Source of the DNA: Carya illinoinensis
Taxonomy: Eukaryota > Streptophyta > Magnoliopsida > Fagales > Juglandaceae
DNA length: 64,000 nucleotides
Assembly: GCF_018687715.1 (NCBI RefSeq)
Contig: NC_056752.1
Coordinates: 45,983,501 to 46,047,500, forward strand
Reading direction: 5' to 3'
Shown: positions 1 to 11,551 of the stretch, piece after piece
Layout of the letters: each line of letters starts with the position of its first letter
Position numbering within the stretch: the first letter of the stretch is position 1
Made by a program: the position numbers and the translations under genes
The notes under the pieces: generated by a model
Database searches by the model: none
Told to the model about the DNA's origin: nothing
The model's input: only the letters and a program-made list of their open reading frames with translations

Positions 1-1562
1 TAATTATTTGAAGGCATATTAATAATGATAACAACATAATTAAAATGATTGGCAAGAAAAAACACTTACTCGTCCCTGGTGAGGCCACACATCTGAGTAG
101 CGCAAGCTACAATAGCTAAGATAACCCAATACACATCAACTGGGAGATGTTCCATGGCAATCGACAATGGCGCCGGTACGATCTTAGTTTTGTAGGCTAA
201 TACTGTAGATAACTTCTCCAACTCCAAGATGTACTCCATCATTTCCAATATGACCTGGATCAGCATGTTAAGTTCAATCAATGCTTTTCGGTGTTTCTGA
301 AGCCCCTGCCGCCTTGAGATAGCAGGAACTTGCTTTAGAATTCCCACCGACTTGGCCAGTTGGTGATCCGTTGGGTGAAGCTGGGCAAGGAGCCAGAAAT
401 CCCCAAAGTCCAATGCAAAAGCAGCAAGCGTAAGCACTGCCTTTGCATCCCACGAATAGCCAGACAGCTTGTTTAGTATCGACATTGTTATCTTGTGCGC
501 AATTTCCTCTCCCGGGGTCTTGCATTGCATCTGCACGTCAAAATTTTTACATATTTACAGGTAATTACAGAAGAAAACCACGGGGTAAAATTGATTGTTA
601 GTAATGCGAGTGATCGATGTTGACTTTTATGCCTAAAAATATAAGGTCTATTTAAATTGTACATATTGACATCAACCAAATATATAATCTTAACTAAAAT
701 CGTTACAATACATAACAAAAGGGCTTTGATGTAAATGTCAATAATATTTAATACAAGGATGTCAAAATTATTTAGACTTTTTGTGGTTGAAAAAAGCCGT
801 TTCTTTAGAGTTTTGGATGTCAAAATTATAGACCTTCTACAACTCACATATATAGAAGATTTCCATATAGCCGTTTCTTTTGAGTGAATTCGAGGTCAAA
901 CTTTAGGATTGATCATGTTAACTACACTTATGCTTAATTCTGAAAGATTTCCATCTACCAGTCCTAGATGTCCAGGTGTTAAAATATGTAAAATAAAGGG
1001 AAAAAAAAAAAACACTCAAAAAATATAAAATAATACTAAATATGTTTAGGTACGTGCGTTCAGAATCTCAGATGACTATATTAGCTAGTATATAACGGAA
1101 ATGCTAGGAGCTAGGAAACAAAAAATCACTGTCCTTTTAGAGTCACCTCGCCGGAAATTCGCTTCAGGGTACACAACGGCGGATTAAAACTCGCTTTGGG
1201 GCTCATCATGTCGTCCAGGCTCTCCAGGTGTGCTTCTGTACCGTGCAGCAAGTCCTAAATAATTGTCACCGAGAAAATCTTATATATATAAAATTCGGTA
1301 TAAAAAGAACGAAATACAAGCTCAACATTGTCAACAAATTAAGAGTATGTAGTACTACCAGGGCAACATTGTCAATAATCAGGGAGGCACGCTTAAGGAT
1401 GTTCTCAGCGAAAAGGAAAAGAGAGTCGACATCAAATTTTTCATCCCCCGGAATATGGGTTGCATGAATATGGCTCATGATGTCGTGGTCGGACATGGTT
1501 AACACGCTCAGCTCATCCTTGACTGTTTCTTGTTCTGAGCTTGGAACCCACTTGCCCGCCAT
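1..1562 (-). CDS. SEO family gene, copy A (partial: exons 1-3; continues off left edge)
   Basis: Encodes the N-terminal part of a sieve element occlusion protein, the family that forms P-protein filaments in phloem sieve elements and helps seal them after wounding. Exons inferred on the minus strand are 1562-1359, 1254-1147 and 530-70; the gene then leaves the window. Exon 1 ends at a CTG|GTAGTA donor, exon 2 ends GAG|GTGACT, and exon 3 runs from GCAG|ATGCAA to GA|GTAAGT. Phases are 0, 0 and 2, identical to complete copy B. Exon 1 carries MSDHDIMSHIHATHI and GDEKFDVDSLF; exon 3 carries SWDAKAVLTLAAFALDFGDF, the hallmark of the SEO N-terminal domain. The start at 1562 (MAGKW) is chosen because it lies near the MATLK start of copy B; an in-frame ATG at 1574 is the alternative. 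No frameshift or stop is seen in the visible exons, so the gene may be intact. Confidence 0.82.
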
Positions 1563-1689
1563 TGTGCAACGCAAATCAAGATATGTAAGCTAGAACCCTT
1601 TCTTTTTCTTTTCTTTTTTCCGTGAAGTTTTGGTCGGAAGAAAGAAGGCTTGCTTATTTGTGTTCTGGTTCTGAATAAAAACATTGGGC

Positions 1690-1698
1690 TATATATAA
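1690..1698 (-). promoter_or_regulatory. Putative TATA box of SEO copy A
   Basis: On the minus strand this reads TTATATATAG. It lies about 130 bases upstream of the chosen ATG at 1562, a plausible distance for a plant TATA box plus a leader of about 100 bases. Inferred from motif and position only. Confidence 0.45.
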
Positions 1699-4600
1699 GC
1701 AACGTCCAACAAATCCGGAAGAAGATAGGGGTAAAAACCGAAAAAGGATTGGTTCATGTGGATTTTAGTACTGGCTAGATTGGTAGTGTGCTGAGCTGAT
1801 TTACGAATAATAATCAGATATTTGAGAGACGAGAGACGAGGTAAAGATAATTTGAGTCAAAATATTTTAAGGGATTTTATGAGATGACAGAAAATTAAAT
1901 AAAAATTAAATAAAATTAAAATATTGTTAAAATATATATTTTTTTAATATTATTTTTATTTTAAGATTTAAAAAAATATTTTTTATATTTTATTTAAAAG
2001 TTTGTAAACATTATTAGATAATGATTAAATAAAAAAATTGAATATTTAAAATTAAAAAATATTTATATTTATAATATTAAAATAAAGTAAGATTAGATAA
2101 AGTGAGAGATTTTATTATTTAAACCTGGCCTTAATTTTATGAATCCCAATTTAATAAATATCCCGTGCGTGCTGTACTACTCCGACAAACAAGAGTGGTC
2201 CTTCTTGCCCATGATATTTACTCATCCATATGCATACGCAACTGAATAAAATGAAAACAAATTGGATAAGGTCGATCGGGTTGATTTTTTGTGATTCTTA
2301 TTATTAGAATATTGATGGGAAATGGGAACATCAAACATATATCAAAGTCAGGCAGACTACCGCAGAGTACTAGACGACACTCTAACAGGATAAAGCCCTC
2401 GGTGACACCAATTTATGGCGTAATTGTTCTCTACCTCCTTTAAATTCCGTAATTAGTTTAGGATGAAATACTAAGACCTGGTTTATTTTTATAAACTATC
2501 TTATTTCATTTTTATTATTATAATTTTTTTAATTTTAAAATAAAAATTATATTAAATTATTATATTTTAATAATATTTTATTTAATTTTTATCTATTAAA
2601 AAAATTCTCGCATATTATATATAAAATATTGCTTGTGATATTTTGGCACAAATTAAAGATGTCACAAAACCGTTTATTGTTAGTAAAATACACAATAATA
2701 TGATAAAAAGTATAATAAAATTAGCATTCAAATGAAATTAATTTGAATTAAAATACAAAAATCTCATTTTATTTAAAGAGATTTAAGTCATTTGTGATAT
2801 ATAAAATTTTTTAAATATACTGATACAGTAAATCTTCTTTTAAATTATCTCTCTTGTGATATAACAATTTAATTGATTATCGTGTTCGAACCAATTATAT
2901 ACAAGAGATTGAGGTCAAAGTTTCACTAGTAAAAACACATCTCTTTTGTCTCGACAATATATAGGCAATCAAGATGATTAAAGTAGCCTACTTCTTACAA
3001 AACCACTTGGAGCTTATTTCTACCCATGCATTTCAATGCACTTCTTGTACAACTTTTCTAAAATCTAAAGTTTGGAATTTTTTTCAACAATGATTCCAGT
3101 GCTCAATAAAAGGGTTTTGTACATAGATCGAGGAACTGTAGCTTACATGGATTGTTACTTTATATTTTACACACGTGTATAGAAAATTAGTTACATTCTT
3201 TCTATTAATGTATTAATGTATTATGAAATACATAAAATTAGAGGTCTCGATGTTCTTGATATTATGAGAAAGATCCATGATAAAATCCTAAAATTTCAAA
3301 TTATATATAACACTTTCAATTCAATCCTTTTACTTTTTTATGATAAAAAAAAATTGATACTTATCTTTTCTAATCAATTACAAACATTGAGTTTGAGATC
3401 AAATATTGGCGTGTGTAAAGAAATGCACGCTTGAGCTTTACTCTGCATAAACTAAACACAATCCAATCATGAAACCACACAGAGCAATATCAGCTTATAA
3501 GACGGTAAGTCATGATTGGAGGCATCAACAATCATTTAAAGGTGTGAAGTATTTGATTGGTCACCTAGCTAATTAAATTAATTAAGGAGATCAACTCCGG
3601 CACAGCACATGGCAAACAACTCCGGGCGTACTGGCAGCAGGAAAAGCGCGCGCGGGCCCTGAAAAAGCTTCTTTATTAAAGATAAAAAAACACCATGCCA
3701 GAGGTACGGACCACGGAGATAATTGAAAAAAGACGAGCTAGCTTTGGAAGACGAAAAAGAAAGGCAACGAGTGTGAATGGATGAGCCAGGTATCTGCGTG
3801 CAGCACGCGATGATAATACTTGTGGCCATCATGGCTCCTCCTTTCTCATAATTTTTCGTGTGACGTGTCAGATACTTACGATAATAAGTTAAACCGTACA
3901 TTTCGACATTTATGAGCCTCTCGGTGCACGTTGTTCATGCTTGAATGACTGTGTCTGTTCATAAGCTACCCCATGGCATTATTTCGTAAGCCAACCGATC
4001 AGTAATCTGGTGTCCCGACTACCGAGCCGAGTAAACAGCATGGGACTGAGGTCGTGATGCCCTCGGCCTTTTTCACCCTTTTTATCATCATCAATGCTTC
4101 TTCTTTTTTTTTTGTCTTTTTCTTTTTCTTTTCTTTCGTCTTTAAAAAAATAAAAAATAAAACCTCTGGTTCCCATGTTCCACGTTTTGCAGCAAACTTT
4201 TCGTTCTTTTATCTATTTATTTATTTTTTAAAAAATTTGGGATAATATGTATAAGGTTTAAATTTTTATAGATCTTTATAAACAAAAAAGTAAATTTTAT
4301 TATAAAAACATGTGAAAAATTCATTTTTTTGTAAAATTTTTTATAAAATACTTAATTTTACAAAAAAAAATTATACACTTAAAATTTATACATAGTATTC
4401 ATATGCGTTCAAATTATTTAATAGGATAGTTCTGAAACTAATAATATCAAATTCAATTTGAAAAAATCTACACTTCTTACTATTCACACAATTTTTATAA
4501 ATTATATTTTTTTAATTATTATTATTTTTATAAAATATTTATTATATAAATAATAAATAAAAGAATTAAATTAATTTAAAAAAATAAACTTAAAAACAAT

Positions 4601-5770
4601 TTAAAAAATTTGAAAAAAAAATAATATATAAAAATTAAGAAATTGTGTAGCATTCGCCATCCAATTTTATTAAGAAAACGTGCCAATCTTTTAAAAAGTC
4701 ACTTTCTTTAACAACAAGATCTCTTTCTATTGCAATTGTCATTGTACATCTGGTCGTTAAGAGCACAAGTTTTAATTTATTTAAATACATCTTATCAACG
4801 ATTGGATCCAAATGCCAGTCCAATGAGAGTGACAATATAGGAGAAGATGCGTAGGCATGGTTCCACAAATTTTTCCAACTATTATTTTATTTCAATAATT
4901 AAATATTATTTAAATATAAATATTTTTAATTTTTAACTTTTTCATCTAATTATTATAATTTCCTTAAAATTCTAATCGATATATAAAAAATAATTCAACA
5001 TCTTTAAATATAAAAATAAAAATTATATCAAAAAATCATATTCAAACACTCTTTTAACTTTATAATTTTTTTATTCAAATTTTTTTCTTTTCTTTTCCAA
5101 AACTACATAAAACATTTTAATTCAAATAATTTCATTATTATTTACAAACTATCTTATTACAATCACAAATTTCTCATCTTATCTGTACAGTCAAACTAGA
5201 CCTAAAAATATTTATCATTTTCTTGTATAGCTAAGTGCATGTTTCAAACTGTAGTGATAAATATAACTTATAGTTTTAAAACTTATACCTTATAACTTAA
5301 TTAATAAGTTTTATTTTTAAAAAATTATTTACTATTGATAACTATATATTTAAAGTACTATTAAATATGTTATGTTTATTTAAAAATAAATTAAAAAAGT
5401 GATTCTTGATGTAAAAATTATGATTATTTAAATTTTTAAAAATTATAATCATATTATTAAAAGTTTAAAAATTATAATTATCTTAAAATTATATATATAT
5501 TTTTAATTATTAACAATCTTTTTAAAATTTAAATTACGTTTTGTATTATTTAAAAAAACATGTTTCAATATATATATTTTTTTTCAAACATATTTTTTAA
5601 TTTATTTAAGATTAAAAATATTTTAATACTTAACACTTAACTAATTTGAGTCGAAATTTTGCACTACCAACTCTAAATCGAAAAAAATGAACTAATATGT
5701 CGTATATAACATGTTGTTGACAACTCTAAGTATGAAGAATACAATGCTCTATTATTTGTCAACAGTGTAG
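1699..5770. other. AT-rich intergenic DNA with MITE relics
   Basis: No supportable gene. Segments at about 1845-2134, 2471-2600 and 5080-5215 belong to an AT-rich dispersed repeat type recognised by runs such as GATGAGAT/ATCTCATC and ends resembling AAACCTGGCCTTAA. A different AT-rich relic begins near 5231 (GCATGTTTCAAACTGTAG) and has look-alikes near 20220 and 37440. The 107-codon open frame at 3578-3901 (minus) sits in a slightly GC-richer patch but resembles nothing I recognise. Confidence 0.5.
1845..2134. mobile_element. AT-rich MITE-like repeat
   Basis: An AT-rich stretch begins near a GAGATGACAG-type motif and ends with TTTAAACCTGGCCTTAA. A very similar end (CTATCTAACCCCGGCCTTAA) closes the segment at 21855-22200, and reversed forms occur near 2471 (AAGACCTGGTTTAT) and 13798-13830. 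The recurrence supports a short non-autonomous transposon family, but exact ends and target duplications were not resolved. Confidence 0.4.
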
Positions 5771-5886
5771 ATAAACTTATCCGCAGGAGGTATCCGCCAG
5801 GGTAGGGACTTTGTTCTTGTTCTCCTCTCTCTGGCTTCAGGGTAGAGGTTTTCTTTCCCTCGTCTTCTGTACGAGATCTACACAGA

Positions 5887-7410
5887 ATGGCAGATAATTT
5901 AGATGAATTGTATGCGAGTTTGTCTTTAACGGAGAAGGAGAATAAGGAGGTGTCGGTGGAGCCGAGTAGGTTGGAGGAAGTGTTGGAACGTGGAGAGAAT
6001 TGTTTGATTATGAAGCTTCTGATTCGGAAACACTATAATCATGAAGCTTTTAAACAGACTATGCGAAAAGTTTGGCGGCTGGTGAAGAGCGTGAAATTTC
6101 GTGATTTGAATGCCGAATTTACTCTGGTTGAATTTGAAGATAGTAGAGACAGAGCCAAGGTTGTACGTGAAGGGCCTTGGAGTTTTGATAAACATTTGGT
6201 GTTATTGAAGGAATTTGATGGTCTGATTCAGATTAGCAAAGTTGAATTGATTAAAGCTCCTTTTTGGGTCCGTATCCATGATCTGCCGTTGATAGCTCGA
6301 AATGAGTATATTGGGAAATTGGTTGGCAGTGCATTGGGGGAGGTTCTGGAGGTTGATCTGGATAAAGGGGAAATGGAATGGGGGGAGTACATGCGCGTTC
6401 GGGTAATGTTGGATATTTCCAAACCTTTCTTGCGACGGAAACGATTGAATGTGGGGAAGGGAGCTTCCTGCTGGGTGAATTTTTCCTATGAAAGACTTCC
6501 CGATATTTGTTATTTCTGTGGTGTACTGGGACACACTTTGAAGGAATGTGAAGTTACTGACGCTGGAAGATTGGATCAGACGAAGTTGCCGTATGGACAA
6601 TGGCTGAGAGCCGGTTTTCTGAGTACTCGAAGGGGGGTAGGGCGGCGTGAGGGCAATTCTTCAGGGGAACCAACTACGGCAGCACCATTGTCGATGGCGG
6701 AGGGAGGGGCCCCAGAGGGGACGACGACGCCTCAATCTGTTTTTTCAAAAGTTTCGTCTGTTACGGAACCAGATCCGTCGGTTACAGCTTTAGATAACGG
6801 TGCAGTTAAGAACATTATTTGTGGGAATAAAGCTGCTGATGTGGAGGATTTAACTACGGAGGCAAACATTCCGTTTCCGGGTGTTCAGGCGGCTGGGTCT
6901 GCACTAATGGTGAGGGAGGAATCTCAGAATGATGTGGTTGCTGAAATCACGGAAACACAGCTGAGTCTACAAGCAGAGGAAAGTGGGTGTACGGGGCTTA
7001 CCGAACGAAATGGGGTTGAAAAGGTGCATGGGCTGACTGACGTCCCAGTCCTACAGGCTTCGGATTTGGGCTTGGGTTTGGGCTCAGGCCCATACGACTA
7101 TAAGTCCAGGTCTTCTATTCTTCAATCCGGTTTTCAATCAGACTTTTCCCAATCTAAACTAAACCCGATTACTTCTTCAGCAGCAGCTAGGGCTGCGAAT
7201 CATAAGCGGCAGAAGGGGAAAGGCAGGTCGGCAGTTTCTGGGTGTGTTGATGGCGTTCGAACGGAAGCTTCTCTTGGCAGGAAACGGAAAGGCCCTTTGC
7301 TGTTGGAAGTTGGTACAAAGAAAGGTAAACTTTCTGATGAATCTCATGTTGTGGATCCGAAAATTATTCTATCGGTGGTGGCTGATGATCAGCCCCGCCG
7401 ATCACAATGA
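5887..7410 (+). CDS. LINE ORF1 protein (DUF4283 domain, CCHC zinc knuckle)
   Basis: A 507-aa nucleic-acid-binding ORF1 protein of a plant LINE, expected to coat the element RNA in the ribonucleoprotein used for target-primed reverse transcription. Residues about 25-170 match the DUF4283 pattern (for example VREGPWSFDKHLVLL and APFWVRIHDLPL). A CX2CX4HX4C knuckle follows at C208, C211, H216 and C221 (CYFCGVLGHTLKEC). The remaining C-terminal part of about 280 residues is low in recognisable structure and ends in a basic stretch (RKRKGPLLLEVGTKKGK). The start is the first ATG after the leader. The stop overlaps the ORF2 start by four bases (ATGA), so ORF2 is probably translated by reinitiation after ORF1. 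The domain match is established knowledge; the translation mode is inference. Confidence 0.88.
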   Translation: MADNLDELYASLSLTEKENKEVSVEPSRLEEVLERGENCLIMKLLIRKHYNHEAFKQTMRKVWRLVKSVKFRDLNAEFTLVEFEDSRDRAKVVREGPWSFDKHLVLLKEFDGLIQISKVELIKAPFWVRIHDLPLIARNEYIGKLVGSALGEVLEVDLDKGEMEWGEYMRVRVMLDISKPFLRRKRLNVGKGASCWVNFSYERLPDICYFCGVLGHTLKECEVTDAGRLDQTKLPYGQWLRAGFLSTRRGVGRREGNSSGEPTTAAPLSMAEGGAPEGTTTPQSVFSKVSSVTEPDPSVTALDNGAVKNIICGNKAADVEDLTTEANIPFPGVQAAGSALMVREESQNDVVAEITETQLSLQAEESGCTGLTERNGVEKVHGLTDVPVLQASDLGLGLGSGPYDYKSRSSILQSGFQSDFSQSKLNPITSSAAARAANHKRQKGKGRSAVSGCVDGVRTEASLGRKRKGPLLLEVGTKKGKLSDESHVVDPKIILSVVADDQPRRSQ

Positions 7411-10400
7411 TAGGTTTATCTTGGAACCTCCGTGGGCTTGGGAACCCATGGAGTGTTCGTATGCTTCGTGATTTAATTACGAAGGAAGTTCCTGATTTTG
7501 TTTTTTTGCAAGAAACGAAAATGCATGCAAGACAAGTGGAATTGTGTAAATTCAAGTTGGGTTTTAGTAATTGTTTTGGTGTGGATTGTGTGGGGCGGAG
7601 TGGTGGGTTGGCTCTGTTTTGGAGGGATGAGTTGAATTTAACTATAATCAATTATTCTCATCATCATATTCATGCAATTGTCACTGATTGTAATGGAAAA
7701 AAGTGGTTGATTACAGGGGTTTATGGCCATCCGGATAGGACTATGAGAATGGAATTGTGGAGGGTTTTAAAAATTTTGAGTCGTGGGGTTAATATTCCTT
7801 GGCTAGTGTTTGGGGATTTCAATGAAATCCTTGACCATTCTGAGAAATATGGAGGAAGGTTACGGAATAATAACCAATTAAGTGAGTTTAGGGAAGTGTT
7901 GGAAGTATGTGAATTAAGAGATTTGGGGTTTGTTGGGGCTTGCTTTACTTGGAGCAATCGGAGAGAAGGGGCTGATTTAATCATGGAGAGATTAGATAGA
8001 TTTCTTGCTAATACCTTATGGTGTGATTTATACCCAAATCTTAGAGTTTATCATGGGGTAGCGGCACATTCTGATCATTCTCCTTTATGGTTAGATACTG
8101 AGGGTGCTTTAATGCGGAGAAGGGGGAAGAAATTGTTTCGTTTTGAAGCCATGTGGGTGGGAGAGACAACATGCTCCACTATTATTGAAAATGTGTGGAG
8201 GCGTGTTGAGGGTTCTGTTTCTTTGAACCGTATTATGAGCTGTATTTCTTCTTGCGCAGAGGATTTGGGTGTTTGGAATAAGTCATCGTTTGGGCATGTT
8301 CAACAAGCATTAGCCAAGGCCAAGATGAAGCTTCAGAATTTACAAACTACTGATCCTAATTGTTTATTCCTGGCTGAGATTAATAAGGCACGTGAAGAAG
8401 TTCAGATGTGGCTGGAAAGGGATGAATTAATGTGGAAACAGAGGTCCCGTGTTCAGTGGCTTAGGGAGGGGGATTGTAACTCTAAGTATTTTCATTCTAA
8501 GGCCTCGGCTCGAAGAAGAAAGAATACTATTGTTCAGCTACAGGATGACTCTGGAAACTGGAAGAATGGGATTCAGATGGATGCTTTAATCACTGATTAT
8601 TTTCAGAATCTTTTTTCAGCAGCGGACCAAGTGGAGATGACGGAGGTTTTATTGAGGATTGATAGGAAGGTCACAATGGATATGAATGTAGAGCTCTTAA
8701 AACCTTTTGTGGCTAAGGAAGTGGAGGATGCTCTTAAACAAATGCATCCGTCAAAAGCACCCGGACCCGATGGTATGTCTCCTATTTTTTTCCAGAAGTA
8801 TTGGCATGTGATTGGTAAATCTGTTACTGATGCTGTGCTGTTAGCTTTGAATTCTGGGGATTTTCCTAGTGATTTGAATCATACTTTCCTTACTCTTATT
8901 CCTAAAAAGGCATCACCTTCAAAAGTGGCAGATTTTCGACCTATTAGCCTTTGTAATGTGCTGTATAAAATTCTGTCTAAAGTCATTGCAAATAGACTTA
9001 AGAAGATCTTACCGGATGTTATTTCCGACACTCAATGTGCTTTTGTTCCGGGTAGACAAATTTCTGATAATGTGCTTCTTGTTTATGAGATTGTGCATTT
9101 CTTGAGAATGAAGAGATATGGTAATAAAGGCTTTATGTCTCTTAAACTGGATATGAGTAAAGCATATGATAGGGTGGAGTGGAATTTTTTAGAAAAAATT
9201 ATGGAGTCCCTTGGTTTTGCTCATAACTTTATAAGTTTGATTATGAAGTGTGTGAGAACAGTTTCCTTTTCAGTATTAGTTAATGGCAGCCCAAAAGGCC
9301 CTATAATTCCAAGTAGGGGGATTAGACAAGGAGACCCGTTATCTCCTTATCTGTTCCTTTTATGTACTGAAGGCCTAATCTCTTTGCTGAAAAATTCTGT
9401 TGGTGGAGAAAGTGTTAAGGGGGTTCAGATTTGTAGAGGTGCACCTAGAGTGAATCACTTGCTATTTGCGGATGATAGTCTTATTTTTTGTAAAGCTGAT
9501 GTTGCCACTAATGAAAAGATTCAGATCTTATTAAACAAATATGAGAGAGCTTCGGGGCAGTGTATTAATAAAGAAAAGACTTCGATGGTTTTTAGTAAGA
9601 ATGTTAGTGATGAATTAAAGGCTGATATTATGCAACTTTGGGGAGGAAGTCATACACAGCAATATGAAAAATATTTGGGACTTCCACCTTTAGTTGGGAG
9701 ATCAAAAAAACAAGCTTTCTCTAGTATCAAAAGTAGAGTTTGGCAGAAATTACAGTTGTGGAAAAGTAAGTTGTTATCACAAGGGGGCAGGGAGGTACTC
9801 ATTAAGGCAGTAGCAATGTCTATCCCTACGTATGCTATGAGTTGTTTTTTATTCCCAAAGTCTCTTTGTAAAGAACTAGAGATGATGATGGCAAAGTTTT
9901 GGTGGGAAAATCAGGGGCAAGGAAATAAAATTCATTGGGTAAGTTGGGAGAAGCTAAGTAACTCTAAATTTAGAGGAGGGATGGGTTTTAAAGATCTACA
10001 TCTTTTTAATCTAGCTCTTTTAGCTAAACAAGGTTGGCGGCTTCTAAGGAATGAGAGCTCCCTCGTGCATCGTGTTTTTAAAGCCAAATATTTTCCCAAT
10101 ACAAGTTTGTTTGAAGCCAAGCTCCGATATAATTCATCATATGTGTGGAGGGGTATTTTTTTAGCTCTAACCGATTTGAAGAGAGGATGTAGGTGGAGAG
10201 TGGGAAATGGTAAATCTGTCAATGTCTTTAAAGACCCATGGATTCCTGATTATAATGTGCCCCTCAATAATTCTGAGCTTGATGAAGAATTAAAAGTCCA
10301 TTCTTTGATTGATATCAGTACGGGATGGTGGAATTTACAAGCTTTAAGAGCTCTATTCAATCCAAATGTGGTTCAGAAAATTTTGCAGCTTAATATTTCT

Positions 10401-11513
10401 ATTCATTCTGAAGATTCTTTGTTTTGGGTACATGAGAAAAATGGAATTTATTCAGTTAGAAGTGCTTACCGGATGTTACAGCAGGGTATCTCAAATGATA
10501 TGGGGCAGAATTCAAGGGAGAGCATGGCTTCAGCTTTTTGGAAATGTTTGTGGCACCTGAAAATTCCTAAAAAAATTAAGATCTTTGCATGGAGGGCGTG
10601 TCATGAAAAACTACCAACTTTCCAGAATTTAAAACTTAAATATGTGCTTGAGAATGATGTTTGTGCTATCTGTTCTAGTTGTGTTGAAGATGCTACTCAT
10701 GCTTTATTTTATTGCAATGATGTGAGACATGTGTGGATGGATTATTGTCCTGAATTAGGGGAGATTGTTTCTGATCTCTCTTTTTGGGATTTGGCGAATT
10801 TAGCTCGTGATAGAGGCTCTCATGATGTGTTAGCTACTTTTTTGGTAGTTACTTGGGGACTTTGGAATAGGAGAAACAAGTTTATTTATGATGGTGCATC
10901 TCTGAATATAAATTCTGCTGTTAATAATGCTTTGTCATTAAAACAAGAGTATACTAAGGTGCAGGTTTTTCATGGGTTTGATAGAAGGATCAATCATGTT
11001 GTGTATTGGCATCCCCCTCCAATAGGTTGTTTGAAATTGAATGTTGATGGTGCTACTTTTAGTGACTCTTTTTCTGCTGGAGTTGGGATTATTTTGAGGG
11101 ATCATAATGGGGATGTTGTGGTAGCTGCTAGTAAGGTGGAAAGGGAGGTTTCTTCATTTGAATTTATTGAAGCCATTGCTTTGTTGAGAGGGCTACAACT
11201 GTGTGCTCAATGGAGGGTACCAAAAATCATATTAGAATCTGATTCTTTGATTCTTGTAAACTGTTTGAATGAAGATTTTGAGTGTCTAACGGAATTTGAT
11301 TTCCTTTTACAAGATATTCGAAGACTTATGAATGGTTTTGAAGAAACAAGACTTGAGCATGTCCATCGTTTGGGTAATGGTGCCGCCCATCAATTGGCAA
11401 GATATGCAAGGGAAGTTGAAGACATTGTTATGTGGTGGGATTCATGTCCTTCTTTTGTAAGTCAAGCCATTTGGCTTGATAAAAACTCTATTTGTAAAGA
11501 TTCTTTGATATGA
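7407..11513 (+). CDS. LINE ORF2 polyprotein: endonuclease, reverse transcriptase, zf-RVT, RNase H
   Basis: A 1368-aa replication protein of the LINE. An AP-like endonuclease occupies residues 1-230, with the expected catalytic residues visible: N7, E36 (QET), D137/N139 (GDFN) and D223/H224 (SDH). The reverse transcriptase spans about 450-790, with first aspartate D582 (LKLDMSKAYDRVEW) and the FADD box at 687-690. A zf-RVT segment lies at about 1040-1105 (FWKCLWHLKIPKKIKIFAWR, later CAICSSC). An RNase H domain of RVT_3 type begins near D1214 (NVDGATF) and runs to about 1340. All motifs are present and the frame is unbroken, so this copy could encode an active enzyme. The frame continues directly from the ATGA overlap with ORF1. 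Confidence 0.92.
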   Translation: MIGLSWNLRGLGNPWSVRMLRDLITKEVPDFVFLQETKMHARQVELCKFKLGFSNCFGVDCVGRSGGLALFWRDELNLTIINYSHHHIHAIVTDCNGKKWLITGVYGHPDRTMRMELWRVLKILSRGVNIPWLVFGDFNEILDHSEKYGGRLRNNNQLSEFREVLEVCELRDLGFVGACFTWSNRREGADLIMERLDRFLANTLWCDLYPNLRVYHGVAAHSDHSPLWLDTEGALMRRRGKKLFRFEAMWVGETTCSTIIENVWRRVEGSVSLNRIMSCISSCAEDLGVWNKSSFGHVQQALAKAKMKLQNLQTTDPNCLFLAEINKAREEVQMWLERDELMWKQRSRVQWLREGDCNSKYFHSKASARRRKNTIVQLQDDSGNWKNGIQMDALITDYFQNLFSAADQVEMTEVLLRIDRKVTMDMNVELLKPFVAKEVEDALKQMHPSKAPGPDGMSPIFFQKYWHVIGKSVTDAVLLALNSGDFPSDLNHTFLTLIPKKASPSKVADFRPISLCNVLYKILSKVIANRLKKILPDVISDTQCAFVPGRQISDNVLLVYEIVHFLRMKRYGNKGFMSLKLDMSKAYDRVEWNFLEKIMESLGFAHNFISLIMKCVRTVSFSVLVNGSPKGPIIPSRGIRQGDPLSPYLFLLCTEGLISLLKNSVGGESVKGVQICRGAPRVNHLLFADDSLIFCKADVATNEKIQILLNKYERASGQCINKEKTSMVFSKNVSDELKADIMQLWGGSHTQQYEKYLGLPPLVGRSKKQAFSSIKSRVWQKLQLWKSKLLSQGGREVLIKAVAMSIPTYAMSCFLFPKSLCKELEMMMAKFWWENQGQGNKIHWVSWEKLSNSKFRGGMGFKDLHLFNLALLAKQGWRLLRNESSLVHRVFKAKYFPNTSLFEAKLRYNSSYVWRGIFLALTDLKRGCRWRVGNGKSVNVFKDPWIPDYNVPLNNSELDEELKVHSLIDISTGWWNLQALRALFNPNVVQKILQLNISIHSEDSLFWVHEKNGIYSVRSAYRMLQQGISNDMGQNSRESMASAFWKCLWHLKIPKKIKIFAWRACHEKLPTFQNLKLKYVLENDVCAICSSCVEDATHALFYCNDVRHVWMDYCPELGEIVSDLSFWDLANLARDRGSHDVLATFLVVTWGLWNRRNKFIYDGASLNINSAVNNALSLKQEYTKVQVFHGFDRRINHVVYWHPPPIGCLKLNVDGATFSDSFSAGVGIILRDHNGDVVVAASKVEREVSSFEFIEAIALLRGLQLCAQWRVPKIILESDSLILVNCLNEDFECLTEFDFLLQDIRRLMNGFEETRLEHVHRLGNGAAHQLARYAREVEDIVMWWDSCPSFVSQAIWLDKNSICKDSLI

Positions 11514-11551
11514 ATGAATGTTTTGACTTGTTATCAAAAAAAAAAAAAAAA

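Larger units (their letters stand above)
5771..11551 (+). mobile_element. LINE (L1-type non-LTR retrotransposon), apparently full-length
   Basis: Two long open frames (5887-7410 and 7407-11513) are followed by a 3' end of 16 consecutive A at 11536-11551, about 20 bases after the ORF2 stop. A leader of about 110 bases, more GC-rich than the AT-rich flank, precedes ORF1. The ORF1 (DUF4283 plus zinc knuckle) and ORF2 (endonuclease, RT, zf-RVT, RNase H) layout is that of plant L1-type LINEs. I could not find a convincing target-site duplication, so the exact 5' end (about 5770) is approximate. No stop or frameshift is present in either ORF, which suggests a recent insertion. Confidence 0.85.

Noticed and set aside
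1147..1254. Apparent loss of the exon 2 acceptor in SEO copy A (CAC where copy B has CAG)
   Set aside because: An in-frame acceptor TTTAG lies 12 bases upstream at 1255 and keeps phase 0, so exon 2 is simply four codons longer.
3578..3901. 107-codon minus-strand frame in a GC-richer patch
   Set aside because: No recognisable domain, no conserved context, and composition not clearly coding.
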